Shown: one piece after another, positions 8,488 to 16,554 of the stretch
Layout: the number at the start of each line of letters is the position of its first letter
How positions within the stretch are numbered: the first letter of the stretch is position 1
Assembly (NCBI RefSeq): GCF_004114955.1
Contig: NZ_CP030053.1
Coordinates: 6,324,001-6,388,000, forward strand
Length of the DNA stretch: 64,000 nt
Reading direction: 5' to 3'
Origin: Bradyrhizobium guangzhouense
GTDB taxonomy: Bacteria; Pseudomonadota; Alphaproteobacteria; Rhizobiales; Xanthobacteraceae
Translations under genes and position numbers: made by a program
The notes under the pieces: model-generated
What the model was told of the DNA's origin: nothing
Database searches by the model: none
Seen by the model: the letters and a program-made list of their open reading frames with translations, nothing else

Positions 8488-9300
8488 TCAGGCCAGGGGA
8501 CGATTGCGAAAATGCGCGACAATGCTCGCATGACGATCGCGTCCCGCTGCCACCAGCACCCCGTGCGTCACTTCCCGGCGATTATAAAGGATGGGATCTC
8601 CAGAGAGGTCGCTCATCCTACCATCCGCTTCCTGCACGATCAAATCGGCCGCCGCAAGATCCCAATCATGGCTGTTGCCGCCCGCAAAAGCCGCATCCAG
8701 GGAGCCATTGGCGACCCGGCACAGCCGCAGCGCCAGCGAGCCGATTCGCGGGTGCAGCCTGATGTCGCCGCCTTCCGTATTGAGTCTTTCGACCATCGGC
8801 TTGGGGCCGGCCATGCGGGCGAAGTCGAGCACGGCCCCTGAGGTCGCCCGGACCTGATCGCCGTTCAGCGTGGTGCCCCGGCCGCGGACGGCGAAAAAGA
8901 ATTCGTCCGTGGTCGGCGCGTAGACCGCGGCCAGCACCGGCGCTGAATCCTCGACCAGCGCGACGCTGACGCACCATTCGTCATGGCCATTGAGGTAGTT
9001 GCGGGTGCCGTCGATGGGATCGACCACCCAGGTCAGCCGCCGCGACAATCGCGCCTGATCATCGGCGCTCTCCTCCGACAGCCAGCCATAGTCGGGCGTG
9101 GCACCGCGCAGGCGCGCTTCGAGCAGATCGTTGACGGCAATGTCGGCTTCCGAAACCGGCGAGGATGCGCCCTTGATCCACGTCTTCAGCTCGGTGCGGA
9201 ACATCGACTGCGCGAGGCTTCCCGCCTCCCGCACCGTGTCTTGCAGCAACGCTGCGTCGCGCGTCAGTGTCGTCGTGTCGGAAAAGTCAGCGTCCGCCAA
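8488..9300 (-). CDS. Inositol monophosphatase family (CysQ/SuhB-like) phosphatase
   Basis: A 270-residue Mg2+-dependent phosphatase. Metal-binding motifs are LSEES (74-78), WVVDPIDGTRNYLNG (91-105) and SHDWDLAAADLI near residue 215. The substrate may be 3'-phosphoadenosine-5'-phosphate (CysQ-like) or an inositol phosphate; the sequence alone does not settle this. It overlaps the end of pmbA by 14 nt, so the two are co-expressed, and is 62 nt upstream of DUF4170, making it part of the same minus-strand cluster. Confidence 0.9.
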   Translation of the reverse strand: MADADFSDTTTLTRDAALLQDTVREAGSLAQSMFRTELKTWIKGASSPVSEADIAVNDLLEARLRGATPDYGWLSEESADDQARLSRRLTWVVDPIDGTRNYLNGHDEWCVSVALVEDSAPVLAAVYAPTTDEFFFAVRGRGTTLNGDQVRATSGAVLDFARMAGPKPMVERLNTEGGDIRLHPRIGSLALRLCRVANGSLDAAFAGGNSHDWDLAAADLIVQEADGRMSDLSGDPILYNRREVTHGVLVAAGRDRHASIVAHFRNRPLA

Positions 9301-10684
9301 GCGTCAGTCCTTCGATGCGCACCGTCGGCGCATTGATGCCGTAGCGGAATTCGAGATTGTTGGCCGGCTGCATCGACTTGAAGATCTCGAACAGATGGCC
9401 CGCGATCGTCACCTCGCTGACGGGATAGGTGAGCTCGCCGTTCTCGATCCAGAAGCCGGATGCGCCGCGGCTGTAGTCGCCGGTGACGCCGTTGACGCCC
9501 GAGCCGATCAGATCGGTGACGTAGAAGCCTTGCTTGATGTCGGCGATCAGCTCGGCCGGCGTCGGCGTGCCGGCTTCGAGGTGCAGATTGTACGGCCCGG
9601 GCGACGGCGAGGACGAGACGCCGCGATGGGCGTGGCCCGTCGTGATGAGGCCGAGCTCGCGCGCGGTGGCGCAGTCGAGCAGCCAGGTTGTCAGCACACC
9701 CTCGTCGACCAGCGCGGTCCGTTTCACCGCGACGCCCTCGGCGTCGAAGGTCTGCGAGCGCAGGCCGCGCTTGCGCAGGGGATCGTCGATGATGCGGATG
9801 TTCTTGGAAAACAGCTGCTGACCGAGCTTGTCCTTCAGGAAGCTGGTCTTGCGTGCGATCGAGGCGCCGTTGATGGCGCCGACGACATGGCCGACCAGCG
9901 AGCCGGCAACGCGCGGGTCGAACACGACGGGCACCTTGCAGGTCTCGACCTTGCGCGGATTGTAGCGCGCCACGGTCCGCTCGCCGGCGGAGCGGCCGAC
10001 GGCTTCGGGCGACAACAGATCGGCCGCGTGCGGCGCCGAGGTGAAATCGTAGTCGCGCTCCATGCCGGTGCCTTCGCCGACGATGGCGGTCGCGGAGATG
10101 CCTTGGCTGGAACGCAAATAAGAGCCGTGGAAACCGGTCGAGGTCACCAACACCATGCCGCCCATGCCTGACGAGGCCGAAGCGCCGCCGGATTTCGACA
10201 CGCCCTTCACGGCAAGCGCGGCAGCCTCCGCCTCGAGCGCGCGGCGCTCGAGCTCCGACGTCGCGGGCACGTTGGGATCGAGCAGATCGAGCTCGGGGAA
10301 GTCGCGCGCCAGCAGCGCAGGATCGGCGAGGCCGACATATTTATCTGACGGCGCGACACGCGCCATCGCCACCGCGCGCTCCGCAAGCTTGGTGACGGCA
10401 TCGCCGCTCGCGTCATTGGTCGAGACCACGGCCTGGCGCTGGCCGACCAGCACGCGCAGGCCGACATCGTCGCCCTCCGACCGCTCGGATTCCTCGACGC
10501 GGCCGTCGCGCACCTCGACGCCCTGCGAGATGCCGCGCACCGCGACTGCATCGGCCGCATCGGCGCCGGCGCGCTTCGCCGCCTCGACCAGGCGTTGCGC
10601 CAGATCCGACAGCGCGGATTGGTCGAACAGGTCGCTGGTGGCTTTGGACTGAAGCGTCGAGCTTGCGGATGGTGAAGAGTTCAC
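9287..10684 (-). CDS. pmbA: TldD/PmbA family metalloprotease, PmbA subunit
   Basis: A 465-residue subunit of the TldD/TldE protease, which in E. coli degrades antitoxins and matures peptides. The PmbA type is shown by SQGVEVRDGRVEESERSEG, the PRVAGSLVGHVVGAINGASIARKTSFLKD stretch, and the C-terminal GANGVTGDYSRGASGFWIENG-like region with VTIAGHL. PmbA itself lacks the HExxxH zinc site, which sits in TldD; no tldD is in the window. The GTG at 10684 is preferred because CAGGA lies about 9 nt upstream; the open frame continues to 10753 but that extension is not conserved-looking. Confidence 0.92.
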   Translation of the reverse strand: MNSSPSASSTLQSKATSDLFDQSALSDLAQRLVEAAKRAGADAADAVAVRGISQGVEVRDGRVEESERSEGDDVGLRVLVGQRQAVVSTNDASGDAVTKLAERAVAMARVAPSDKYVGLADPALLARDFPELDLLDPNVPATSELERRALEAEAAALAVKGVSKSGGASASSGMGGMVLVTSTGFHGSYLRSSQGISATAIVGEGTGMERDYDFTSAPHAADLLSPEAVGRSAGERTVARYNPRKVETCKVPVVFDPRVAGSLVGHVVGAINGASIARKTSFLKDKLGQQLFSKNIRIIDDPLRKRGLRSQTFDAEGVAVKRTALVDEGVLTTWLLDCATARELGLITTGHAHRGVSSSPSPGPYNLHLEAGTPTPAELIADIKQGFYVTDLIGSGVNGVTGDYSRGASGFWIENGELTYPVSEVTIAGHLFEIFKSMQPANNLEFRYGINAPTVRIEGLTLGGR

Positions 10685-10963
10685 GAACGAAATCCTGTTG
10701 GGGCGCGGGAGGTTTCGGGGCGATCTTAGGCCCTGAACACCAGATGTGCCCAAATGGTGCGGACTTCAAGCACTTTCAGCCGGCAGAAGGCTCAGATTCG
10801 CAAGACCTGCGCAACGTCTCGTCAATCATGCGCGCCAAGGTCTTGTCAATCATGGCGGGCGGTGAGGTTGGATTAACCAGCCTTTTTAAGCGGTTTCGGA
10901 GCGGCCTGCGCTAACGTCCTCGCATCGACCGGGAACATAATCCTGGCGGGGAGAACGAAAGCC

Positions 10964-11482
10964 GTGAGGCGTCAAACAGCAACATGCGGGGTCAACCCCG
11001 CCGGGTCGAGCCGCTCTCTGCGGCTCGACCCTCTTTCCCTTCCGGTCCGCTTCGATGCGCATGATCCGCGCGCCGATGGCTACACCAGGCAGATCGAGCT
11101 TCATCGCGAGCGTGTCGTGTTGCGCCGTGCCGTGCGCGGCATGCAGATGGCGATCAACGTCCGCGTCAGCGACTTCACCGGGGTTGCACTGCGCGGCAAT
11201 GACGAGGCGCAGACCCTCGTCCTCGTGCACCGCGATCCCTCGCTCTCCGTTCCGCTGCTGGTCAGCGCCGACGGCAACGAGCTCAACGAAGCCTGGGCGG
11301 TCTGGAGCGAAATCTTCGCGCTGCCTCAGCTCGACGAAGGCGCCCGCAAGCCGGCGCCGCGCCGCCGCCGCGCCAACGCGATCCGCACCCGCCGTCCGAA
11401 ATTCCTGATGCGCCGCCGTACCGCCATGCCGCGCGAGCTGCCGGTTCATCGCGAGGAACGCGAGATCATCGCGCGGCACTAA
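10964..11482 (+). CDS. DUF6101 family protein
   Basis: A 172-residue basic protein that I recognise as the Bradyrhizobium-type DUF6101 family: N-terminal GVNPAGSSRSLRLDP, a beta-rich middle with VVLRRAVRGMQMAINV, and an Arg-rich tail (PRRRRANAIRTRRPKFLMRR) that could bind nucleic acid. The start is GTG at 10964 with GGGGAGA about 9 nt upstream. The function is unknown. The composition of the tail and the lack of signal peptide suggest a cytoplasmic role. Confidence 0.75.
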   Translation: MRRQTATCGVNPAGSSRSLRLDPLSLPVRFDAHDPRADGYTRQIELHRERVVLRRAVRGMQMAINVRVSDFTGVALRGNDEAQTLVLVHRDPSLSVPLLVSADGNELNEAWAVWSEIFALPQLDEGARKPAPRRRRANAIRTRRPKFLMRRRTAMPRELPVHREEREIIARH

Positions 11483-11489
11483 AGGTGCC

Positions 11490-11599
11490 GGTGGGTTAGC
11501 CCGCGGCTGCGCAAAGCGCAGTCCGCTAGCGTAACCCACCTCTTCTGTTTCCGTGGGTAGAAACAATGGCGGATTACGCTTCGCTAATCCGCCCTACGC
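11490..11599. repeat. Intergenic palindromic repeat, GGTGGGTTA family
   Basis: GGTGGGTTAGCCCGCGGC pairs with GCGTAACCCACC, and GGCGGATTACGC pairs with GCTAATCCGCC. Same family as 4985-5124, again located between two convergent genes (DUF6101 and ubiA). Confidence 0.75.
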
Positions 11600-11606
11600 A
11601 TTTGCG

Positions 11607-12539
11607 TCAGGCCGCCCGCATCACCGCATCGGTCAGCAGGCCCGCAAACAGCAGCGCCCCCGCATGCTTGTTCGAGTAGAACAGGCGCTTGCACAGTTCC
11701 GGGTCGTCAATCCTCAGCCGCATGATCTGCCAGCCCAGATGCACGGCGAAGGCCGCGAGCCCGATCCACGCCGGCCAACTTGCATCGCCCGACGCCATCG
11801 CGATGCCAATCAACATGACCGCGAGGCCGTAGAACAGGATCAGCGCCTGGTGCGTATGCGCGCCGAACAGGCGTGCGGTGGACTTGATGCCGATCAGCGC
11901 ATCGTCCTCGGCGTCCTGATGCGCATAGATGGTGTCGTAGCCGATCACCCAGCAAATCGCGCCGGCATAGAGCACGAGCGCGGTGATATCGATGCGTCCG
12001 AAGGTGACGGCGAATCCCATCAGGGCACCCCAGGAGAAGGCGAGCCCGAGCACGATCTGCGGCCACCAGGTGATGCGCTTCATGAAAGGATAGATCGCAA
12101 CGATCAGCAGCGAGGCGATGCCGGTCGCAATCGCGAAGCGGTTGAACTGGAGCAGCACCACGAGACCGATCAGCGCCTGCGCCACCATGAAGGCCAGCGC
12201 CTGCTTCGTGGTCACCTGGCCGGACGGCAGCGGCCGCGAACGGGTGCGCTCGACCTTGTCGTCGAGGTCGCGGTCGGTGATGTCGTTCCAGGTGCACCCT
12301 GCCCCGCGCATCACGAAGGCGCCGATGAAGAACAGCACGATGACGAGCGGCAGGCGGTGGACGTCATGCGCCATTCCGCTCGCGAGCGCCGCCGACCACA
12401 AGCACGGCATCAGCAGAAGCCAGGAGCCGATCGGACGATCGAAGCGGGACAAGCGCAGATAGGGCCGCGCCCATTGCGGCGCGAGCGTATCGACCCAGTT
12501 GCCGGTGGAATCGGCAACGCGGGCGGATGTGTCGCTCAT
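11607..12539 (-). CDS. ubiA: 4-hydroxybenzoate polyprenyltransferase
   Basis: A 310-residue integral membrane enzyme that attaches the polyprenyl tail to 4-hydroxybenzoate in ubiquinone synthesis. The first Asp-rich motif is NDITDRDLDDKVERTRSRP (85-103), the second YAHQDAEDD (about 215); eight or nine hydrophobic segments fit the family. The ATG at 12539 forms an ATGA overlap with the stop of the upstream secreted-protein gene; the much longer open frame upstream is the antisense of coding sequence and is rejected. Confidence 0.96.
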   Translation of the reverse strand: MSDTSARVADSTGNWVDTLAPQWARPYLRLSRFDRPIGSWLLLMPCLWSAALASGMAHDVHRLPLVIVLFFIGAFVMRGAGCTWNDITDRDLDDKVERTRSRPLPSGQVTTKQALAFMVAQALIGLVVLLQFNRFAIATGIASLLIVAIYPFMKRITWWPQIVLGLAFSWGALMGFAVTFGRIDITALVLYAGAICWVIGYDTIYAHQDAEDDALIGIKSTARLFGAHTHQALILFYGLAVMLIGIAMASGDASWPAWIGLAAFAVHLGWQIMRLRIDDPELCKRLFYSNKHAGALLFAGLLTDAVMRAA

Positions 12540-13195
12540 CGGGTCAGAACGTTGCCGTTGAGCGTGTCGAAGGTACTGCCGCCCTTCTTGCTGGCATTGG
12601 CTTCCGGCGCCGAGCCCGAACCCACCACCTCGCTCAGCGACGGACCGGCCGGACCGCGCGGCGCGTTCGCCATCTGCTGCGCGACGTTGCAGACCTTGGT
12701 CTGCATGGCCTCGGTGTTCTTGTGACCGTCCTTCATCTGTCCCGCGACGTTCGGCGGGATACCGCATTTGGCGGCATGGGTCTCGATGTACTTGATCATC
12801 TTGATCTCGGCCTGGGCGAAGCTCTTGATCAACTTGCACGCCTCGTCAGGCGGGGCGTGGCGATCGCTCGCGGCCTTGATCAGCTTGCCGCGCTTCTCGG
12901 CGTCCTCGCGCAGCGGCATGAACGCCTTCATGCAATCCTCGCCGGGACCAGCCTGGGTCGGCGGAGCCGCACTGAAGGCGCCTGCGCCACCAATAGGGGC
13001 CGCGCCGTTGACCGGGAACGAGGCCTGTGGCGGGGCGCCGACGGAGGCCACCGGCGCCCGGCCATTCACGGGCGGAAATGCGGGATCGGCCGCAGATTGA
13101 TTGGGCAGAGGCGCCGGGAACCCCTGGGCGTGTGCGCCCGCGGCGCCCATGACGACCATGGCGGCAGTGATCGGAACCATCAAACGACGGATCAT
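12536..13195 (-). CDS. Secreted hypothetical protein
   Basis: A 219-residue protein with a clear Sec signal peptide (MIRRLMVPITAAMVVMGAAGAHAQ). A Pro/Ala/Gly-rich linker leads to a helical domain (about 80-190) with three Cys residues (EDCMKAF, DEACKLI, AKCGIPP plus VCNVAQ) that may form disulphides. No known family is recognised. The ATG at 13195 has GGAGAGAC upstream. It overlaps ubiA by 4 nt, so it is the leading gene of a two-gene operon, though no shared function is obvious. Confidence 0.8.
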   Translation of the reverse strand: MIRRLMVPITAAMVVMGAAGAHAQGFPAPLPNQSAADPAFPPVNGRAPVASVGAPPQASFPVNGAAPIGGAGAFSAAPPTQAGPGEDCMKAFMPLREDAEKRGKLIKAASDRHAPPDEACKLIKSFAQAEIKMIKYIETHAAKCGIPPNVAGQMKDGHKNTEAMQTKVCNVAQQMANAPRGPAGPSLSEVVGSGSAPEANASKKGGSTFDTLNGNVLTR

Positions 13196-13404
13196 CAAGA
13201 ATGTCTCTCCGGCAGGAGCTACGGGTTTGAGGCGTCTTCCCAATTGAAGCGCAACCAGCGTGCTGGCGTTTTTACGATTCCCGCCAGCGCTTAACAACCC
13301 GTTGAATAGGGCAAGAGCGCGGCGTGCCGACGCACCATTCCGGCGATATTTACCCCCCAATCTACCGCTTTCGGTTAAGAACGGCGGCAAATCGGACCTG
13401 AACC

Positions 13405-14160
13405 ATGCCCTGCCACGATTTTCGCGCCCCCCGCCTGTTCGTCGATGCCCCCCTGGCCCAGGATGCCAGGGTTCCGCTCGACCGCGATCAGAGCAATTAT
13501 CTCGGCAATGTGCTGCGGCTTGCGGCCGGAGCGGAGGTTTTGGCCTTCAACGGCCGCGATGGCGAATGGCAGGCCGCGATCGAGGGCCGCAAGCGGCCCG
13601 ATAGTCTCGTCATCCTCCAGCCGGTCCGCCCCCAGGACCGGCTGCCCGACCTCACCTATGTCTTCGCCCCGCTCAAGCACGCCCGGCTCGACTACATGGT
13701 CCAGAAGGCCATCGAAATGGGAGCGGCCACGCTTCAACCGGTCCTGACCCGGTTCACCCAGGCCTCCCGGGTCAACACCGAGCGGATGCGCGCCAACGTG
13801 GTCGAGGCCGCGGAACAGTGCGGCATCTTGAGCATCGCTACGGTCGCCGAACCGGTGCCACTAGAGCGGTATCTCGGTCAGCGCCCTGCGGACCGCCTTC
13901 TTATCTTTTGCGACGAGGCGGCGGAGGTGCAAAGCCCGATCCAAAGCCTGCAAGGCGCAAGCGAGGCCCGCCAGGGTATCGACGTGCTGATCGGCCCGGA
14001 GGGCGGCTTTGCCGAGGAAGAGCGTGCCCTGCTGTTAAGGCAGCCGAAAATCCTGCGGCTGGCCCTGGGCCCGCGGATCATGCGGGCCGACACGGCCGCA
14101 GTGGCGGCGCTGGCACTGGTCCAGGCGGTGCTCGGCGATTGGGGCGGCCGGAGCGGCTGA
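13405..14160 (+). CDS. rsmE: 16S rRNA (uracil(1498)-N(3))-methyltransferase
   Basis: A 251-residue SPOUT methyltransferase that modifies U1498 of 16S rRNA. An N-terminal PUA-like domain (RLFVDAPL, YLGNVLRLAAGAEV) is followed by the knotted domain with KAIEMGA, EAAEQCG, LIGPEGGF (about 195-202) and the SAM-loop LALGPRIMRADTAA. Divergent from the secreted-protein gene with a 209-bp spacer. A perfect 13-bp hairpin (14199-14227) follows. Confidence 0.96.
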   Translation: MPCHDFRAPRLFVDAPLAQDARVPLDRDQSNYLGNVLRLAAGAEVLAFNGRDGEWQAAIEGRKRPDSLVILQPVRPQDRLPDLTYVFAPLKHARLDYMVQKAIEMGAATLQPVLTRFTQASRVNTERMRANVVEAAEQCGILSIATVAEPVPLERYLGQRPADRLLIFCDEAAEVQSPIQSLQGASEARQGIDVLIGPEGGFAEEERALLLRQPKILRLALGPRIMRADTAAVAALALVQAVLGDWGGRSG

Positions 14161-14198
14161 AGCATGAGTCTTGGTTGAAGAGATGCTGGCCCCCCGGG

Positions 14199-14227
14199 GA
14201 TCACCTCTCCCGAAGGGAGAGGTGATC
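14199..14227. repeat. Perfect hairpin of the CTCTCCC repeat family
   Basis: Arms of 13 bp, GATCACCTCTCCC and GGGAGAGGTGATC, flank a 3-nt loop. It sits between the convergent rsmE and AraC genes. No T-tract follows, so it is a repeat element first and at most a weak terminator. Confidence 0.7.
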
Positions 14228-14273
14228 GAGCCTCGCCCGGACCGAACTCATCATCACGAGGCAGGATGACCGG

Positions 14274-15281
14274 CTAGCCATTCTCACGCAGCGATCGATG
14301 CAGAGTCTCGGACGGCAACTCTCCGAACGCCGCCCTGTAGCTCGCTGCAAACTCGCTCAAATGCCAGAAGCCATGCGCAATGGCGCAAGCCTTCACGCTG
14401 CGCCGTGCCGGGCCGGTGCGTAGTTGCCGGCGCACCGACCAGAGGCGCAAGACCCTGGAATAGCGATGCGGGCTCATGCCGCAGATGGCCTGCGTCGCAC
14501 TCTGGAGAGTCCGGACCGACACGCCCACCCGCTCCGCCATTTCGGTGGTCTTGTGCCAGATCGTCAGGTCGTGCCGGATCAAGCTTTCCATCTCGGCGAC
14601 GATCCGCAAGTAAGTCGACGTCGTCGCGTGCGCAGATCGGAGGTCCACGCTGGTTGCGATGGCGGCGTCCATCACCCTGAGCAGCGATTGTTCGACAACC
14701 GCTCGCGACGTCGGCTCGTTCAGGACGTCCGGATCATTGGCCGCAATTTCAAGCGTGGTGGAAATCTGACCGCGCAGGGTGGCCAGCATCTCCGCTGCCG
14801 GATTCAGCAAATGATAGCCGTCCAGACGAGACCAGGGCTCGCACGCGGGCGGCGTGAAATAGATGACACCGATCAGGCGACCGACCGGCTCATGGACCAG
14901 GCAGTCGGAAGCACCCTTCAGAACGACGATGGAGCTGCCGATCGATTGCCCATTGATCCGCGTCGAGGTCACGTGGTCCATCGGCACCACCACAGCCGCA
15001 GCATGCGCCAGATGGTACCCCCTGATAATCCGCGGGAAGGTCTTCACCAGCGACAGGCTCAGATTCGGCAGGGTGAGCCGCGCACGCATGATCGCGGTCG
15101 AGCCTGAGGACAACGGCATGCTCGACGCACCGGCATATTTCTCACTGTCGCCGAAATGATCGATGTCGTATGATCGAAGCTCGAGCGCCGAGGACGGCTT
15201 GAGACCCTGGAACGACAAAAAACGTTCCGCCGCACTCTCATTCCCTCCATCGCGGGCAATGTTGAGAAGGCTTTGATCCAT
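14274..15281 (-). CDS. AraC family transcriptional regulator
   Basis: A 335-residue regulator with an N-terminal effector-binding region of the AraC ligand-binding-like type (about 20-200) and a C-terminal double helix-turn-helix (about 235-330: MAERVGVSVRTLQSATQAI, then ACAIAHGFWHLSEFAASYRAAFGELPS). Typical family members activate catabolic operons; no target is obvious next to it. It follows the winged-helix-like protein by only 10 bp on the same strand, so the two regulators are very likely cotranscribed. Confidence 0.9.
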   Translation of the reverse strand: MDQSLLNIARDGGNESAAERFLSFQGLKPSSALELRSYDIDHFGDSEKYAGASSMPLSSGSTAIMRARLTLPNLSLSLVKTFPRIIRGYHLAHAAAVVVPMDHVTSTRINGQSIGSSIVVLKGASDCLVHEPVGRLIGVIYFTPPACEPWSRLDGYHLLNPAAEMLATLRGQISTTLEIAANDPDVLNEPTSRAVVEQSLLRVMDAAIATSVDLRSAHATTSTYLRIVAEMESLIRHDLTIWHKTTEMAERVGVSVRTLQSATQAICGMSPHRYSRVLRLWSVRRQLRTGPARRSVKACAIAHGFWHLSEFAASYRAAFGELPSETLHRSLRENG

Positions 15282-15291
15282 ATCCCGTCGC

Positions 15292-15798
15292 TTACTTCGC
15301 TTCCCTCGCCGCGACCGCGAGTTTGGCGGCGCTCAGATCTTCCGGTCCGTTGATGCCAGCGCGCTTGAGATCGCGAAGCAGTTTTGTGAGCAGCAGCATG
15401 TTGGTCTTCTGCAGTTCATGGTTGTTGCCGAACTTGAATGCGTTCTGTTCGGTCACGATCAGCCCGGCCTTGGTCTCGGCCAGAATCTTCCGCCGCTTCA
15501 GTCCCGCCACGCGGCGACGAACCGTCTCCAGCGGCAGGCTGAGGAAACGCGACAGCGCCGCGCGCGACACGCCCTGCTTGATCGCGTCGGGTTCGACCGT
15601 GTGGATGCTCGAAAACTTTTCATCCAGCGACGGATCGCTCATCACATTGATGACGTTCGCATTGAGAATCGCATGAACGATCAGGAGGTCCATCGGGTCG
15701 AATTCTTCGTAGTTCCGGAACATCTCGCTGATCGAAAACAGCATGTAGGCCAGGGTGTGCCGCGAGACCGTCCGGATGACATCAGAAGCATTGCGCAT
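15292..15798 (-). CDS. Putative winged-helix regulatory protein
   Basis: A 168-residue protein with no family I can name. The segment VSRAALSRFLSLPLETVRRRVAGLKRRKILAETKAGLIVTE (about 78-118) looks like a helix-turn-helix with a following wing; the N-terminal half is helical and hydrophobic (LAYMLFSISEMF, MDLLIVHAIL). It precedes the AraC gene by 10 bp. A 21-bp imperfect palindrome lies 56 bp upstream of its ATG and may be its own operator. Confidence 0.7.
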   Translation of the reverse strand: MRNASDVIRTVSRHTLAYMLFSISEMFRNYEEFDPMDLLIVHAILNANVINVMSDPSLDEKFSSIHTVEPDAIKQGVSRAALSRFLSLPLETVRRRVAGLKRRKILAETKAGLIVTEQNAFKFGNNHELQKTNMLLLTKLLRDLKRAGINGPEDLSAAKLAVAAREAK

Positions 15799-15853
15799 GA
15801 ATCGAAACCAGCATTGATGTTGTAAACGAAGGCAACGGAGAGCGTACCATCAG

Positions 15854-15874
15854 ACATACCCAAATTGAGTATGT
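15854..15874. promoter_or_regulatory. 21-bp imperfect palindrome, candidate operator
   Basis: ACATACcCA-AAT-TGaGTATGT, two 9-nt arms with one mismatched pair around a 3-nt centre at 15864. It lies upstream of the minus-strand two-regulator operon and is a natural candidate for autoregulation by either product. Confidence 0.45.
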
Positions 15875-16082
15875 GACGACTTGCCAAGTATTCTCAATCT
15901 CTCATTGTGACTCACTGTGACGTTGTGGATGGACGCGCGAGTCGGACGATGACCCGATCGACATCGCGGCGGTGAGACGACGATCGGCTCGATGGCTGCC
16001 GTGACTTCGATGCGCGACAGCATCCAACGTTCTCGATGATGCCTGCTCCTTTCAGCCGGCAGCCCGACAGGAATGAATGGCC

Positions 16083-16280
16083 ATGGACGATGTTTTGGAG
16101 CGCCAGGCACTAGGTCTGATCAAAGCGTTTCTCGGCATCGCAGACGCGCGCAAGAGGCGGAGAATTCTCAATCTGGCCGAGCAACTCGCCGATAGCGCGA
16201 CATCCGACATCACAGGACCCGGCGTGCGCGAAGCATCGACTGTGGGAGAGCGTGGCGACTCCCCGGGCCGGACTGAGTGA
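16083..16280 (+). CDS. Small hypothetical protein
   Basis: A 65-residue helical protein starting MDDVLERQALGLIKAFLGI with a basic stretch ARKRRRILNLAEQLADSA, reminiscent of small Bradyrhizobium proteins with a similar 'ALxLIxAFLxIxDxxxRR' helix. The ATG at 16083 has CAGGA about 9 nt upstream; the ATG at 16077 is too close to that site. The function is unknown. Confidence 0.45.
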   Translation: MDDVLERQALGLIKAFLGIADARKRRRILNLAEQLADSATSDITGPGVREASTVGERGDSPGRTE

Positions 16281-16301
16281 GGCAAGACGCCTGCGGCAAA
16301 T

Positions 16302-16329
16302 TTGACGACGCCGCGAAAGCCAATATAGG
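16302..16329 (+). promoter_or_regulatory. Possible promoter of hisZG
   Basis: TTGACG (16302-16307) and TATAGG (16324-16329) are separated by 16 bp. This would give a leader of about 220 nt before hisZ, in which I see no attenuator-type His-codon run. The assignment is tentative. Confidence 0.35.
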
Positions 16330-16554
16330 TATATAGTTACCCTGCACGCGGACCGCCTCCGGTTTTGTGAGCCGTGCCGGGAATCCAGCCAAAGCCGCCG
16401 GGACAGCTCCAAAGTCGTTAAGCGATTGATCCTTTGGAGGTCGAAACCGTTTTCCGACCATGCTAAGGGCTGCGCCAATTCCTCTGTCTTCCCCTCGGCC
16501 TTGCTCTTGGCCTCCCCTTGCCTGCCCGGTTCTCCCGGGATGATGGACCCCGAG

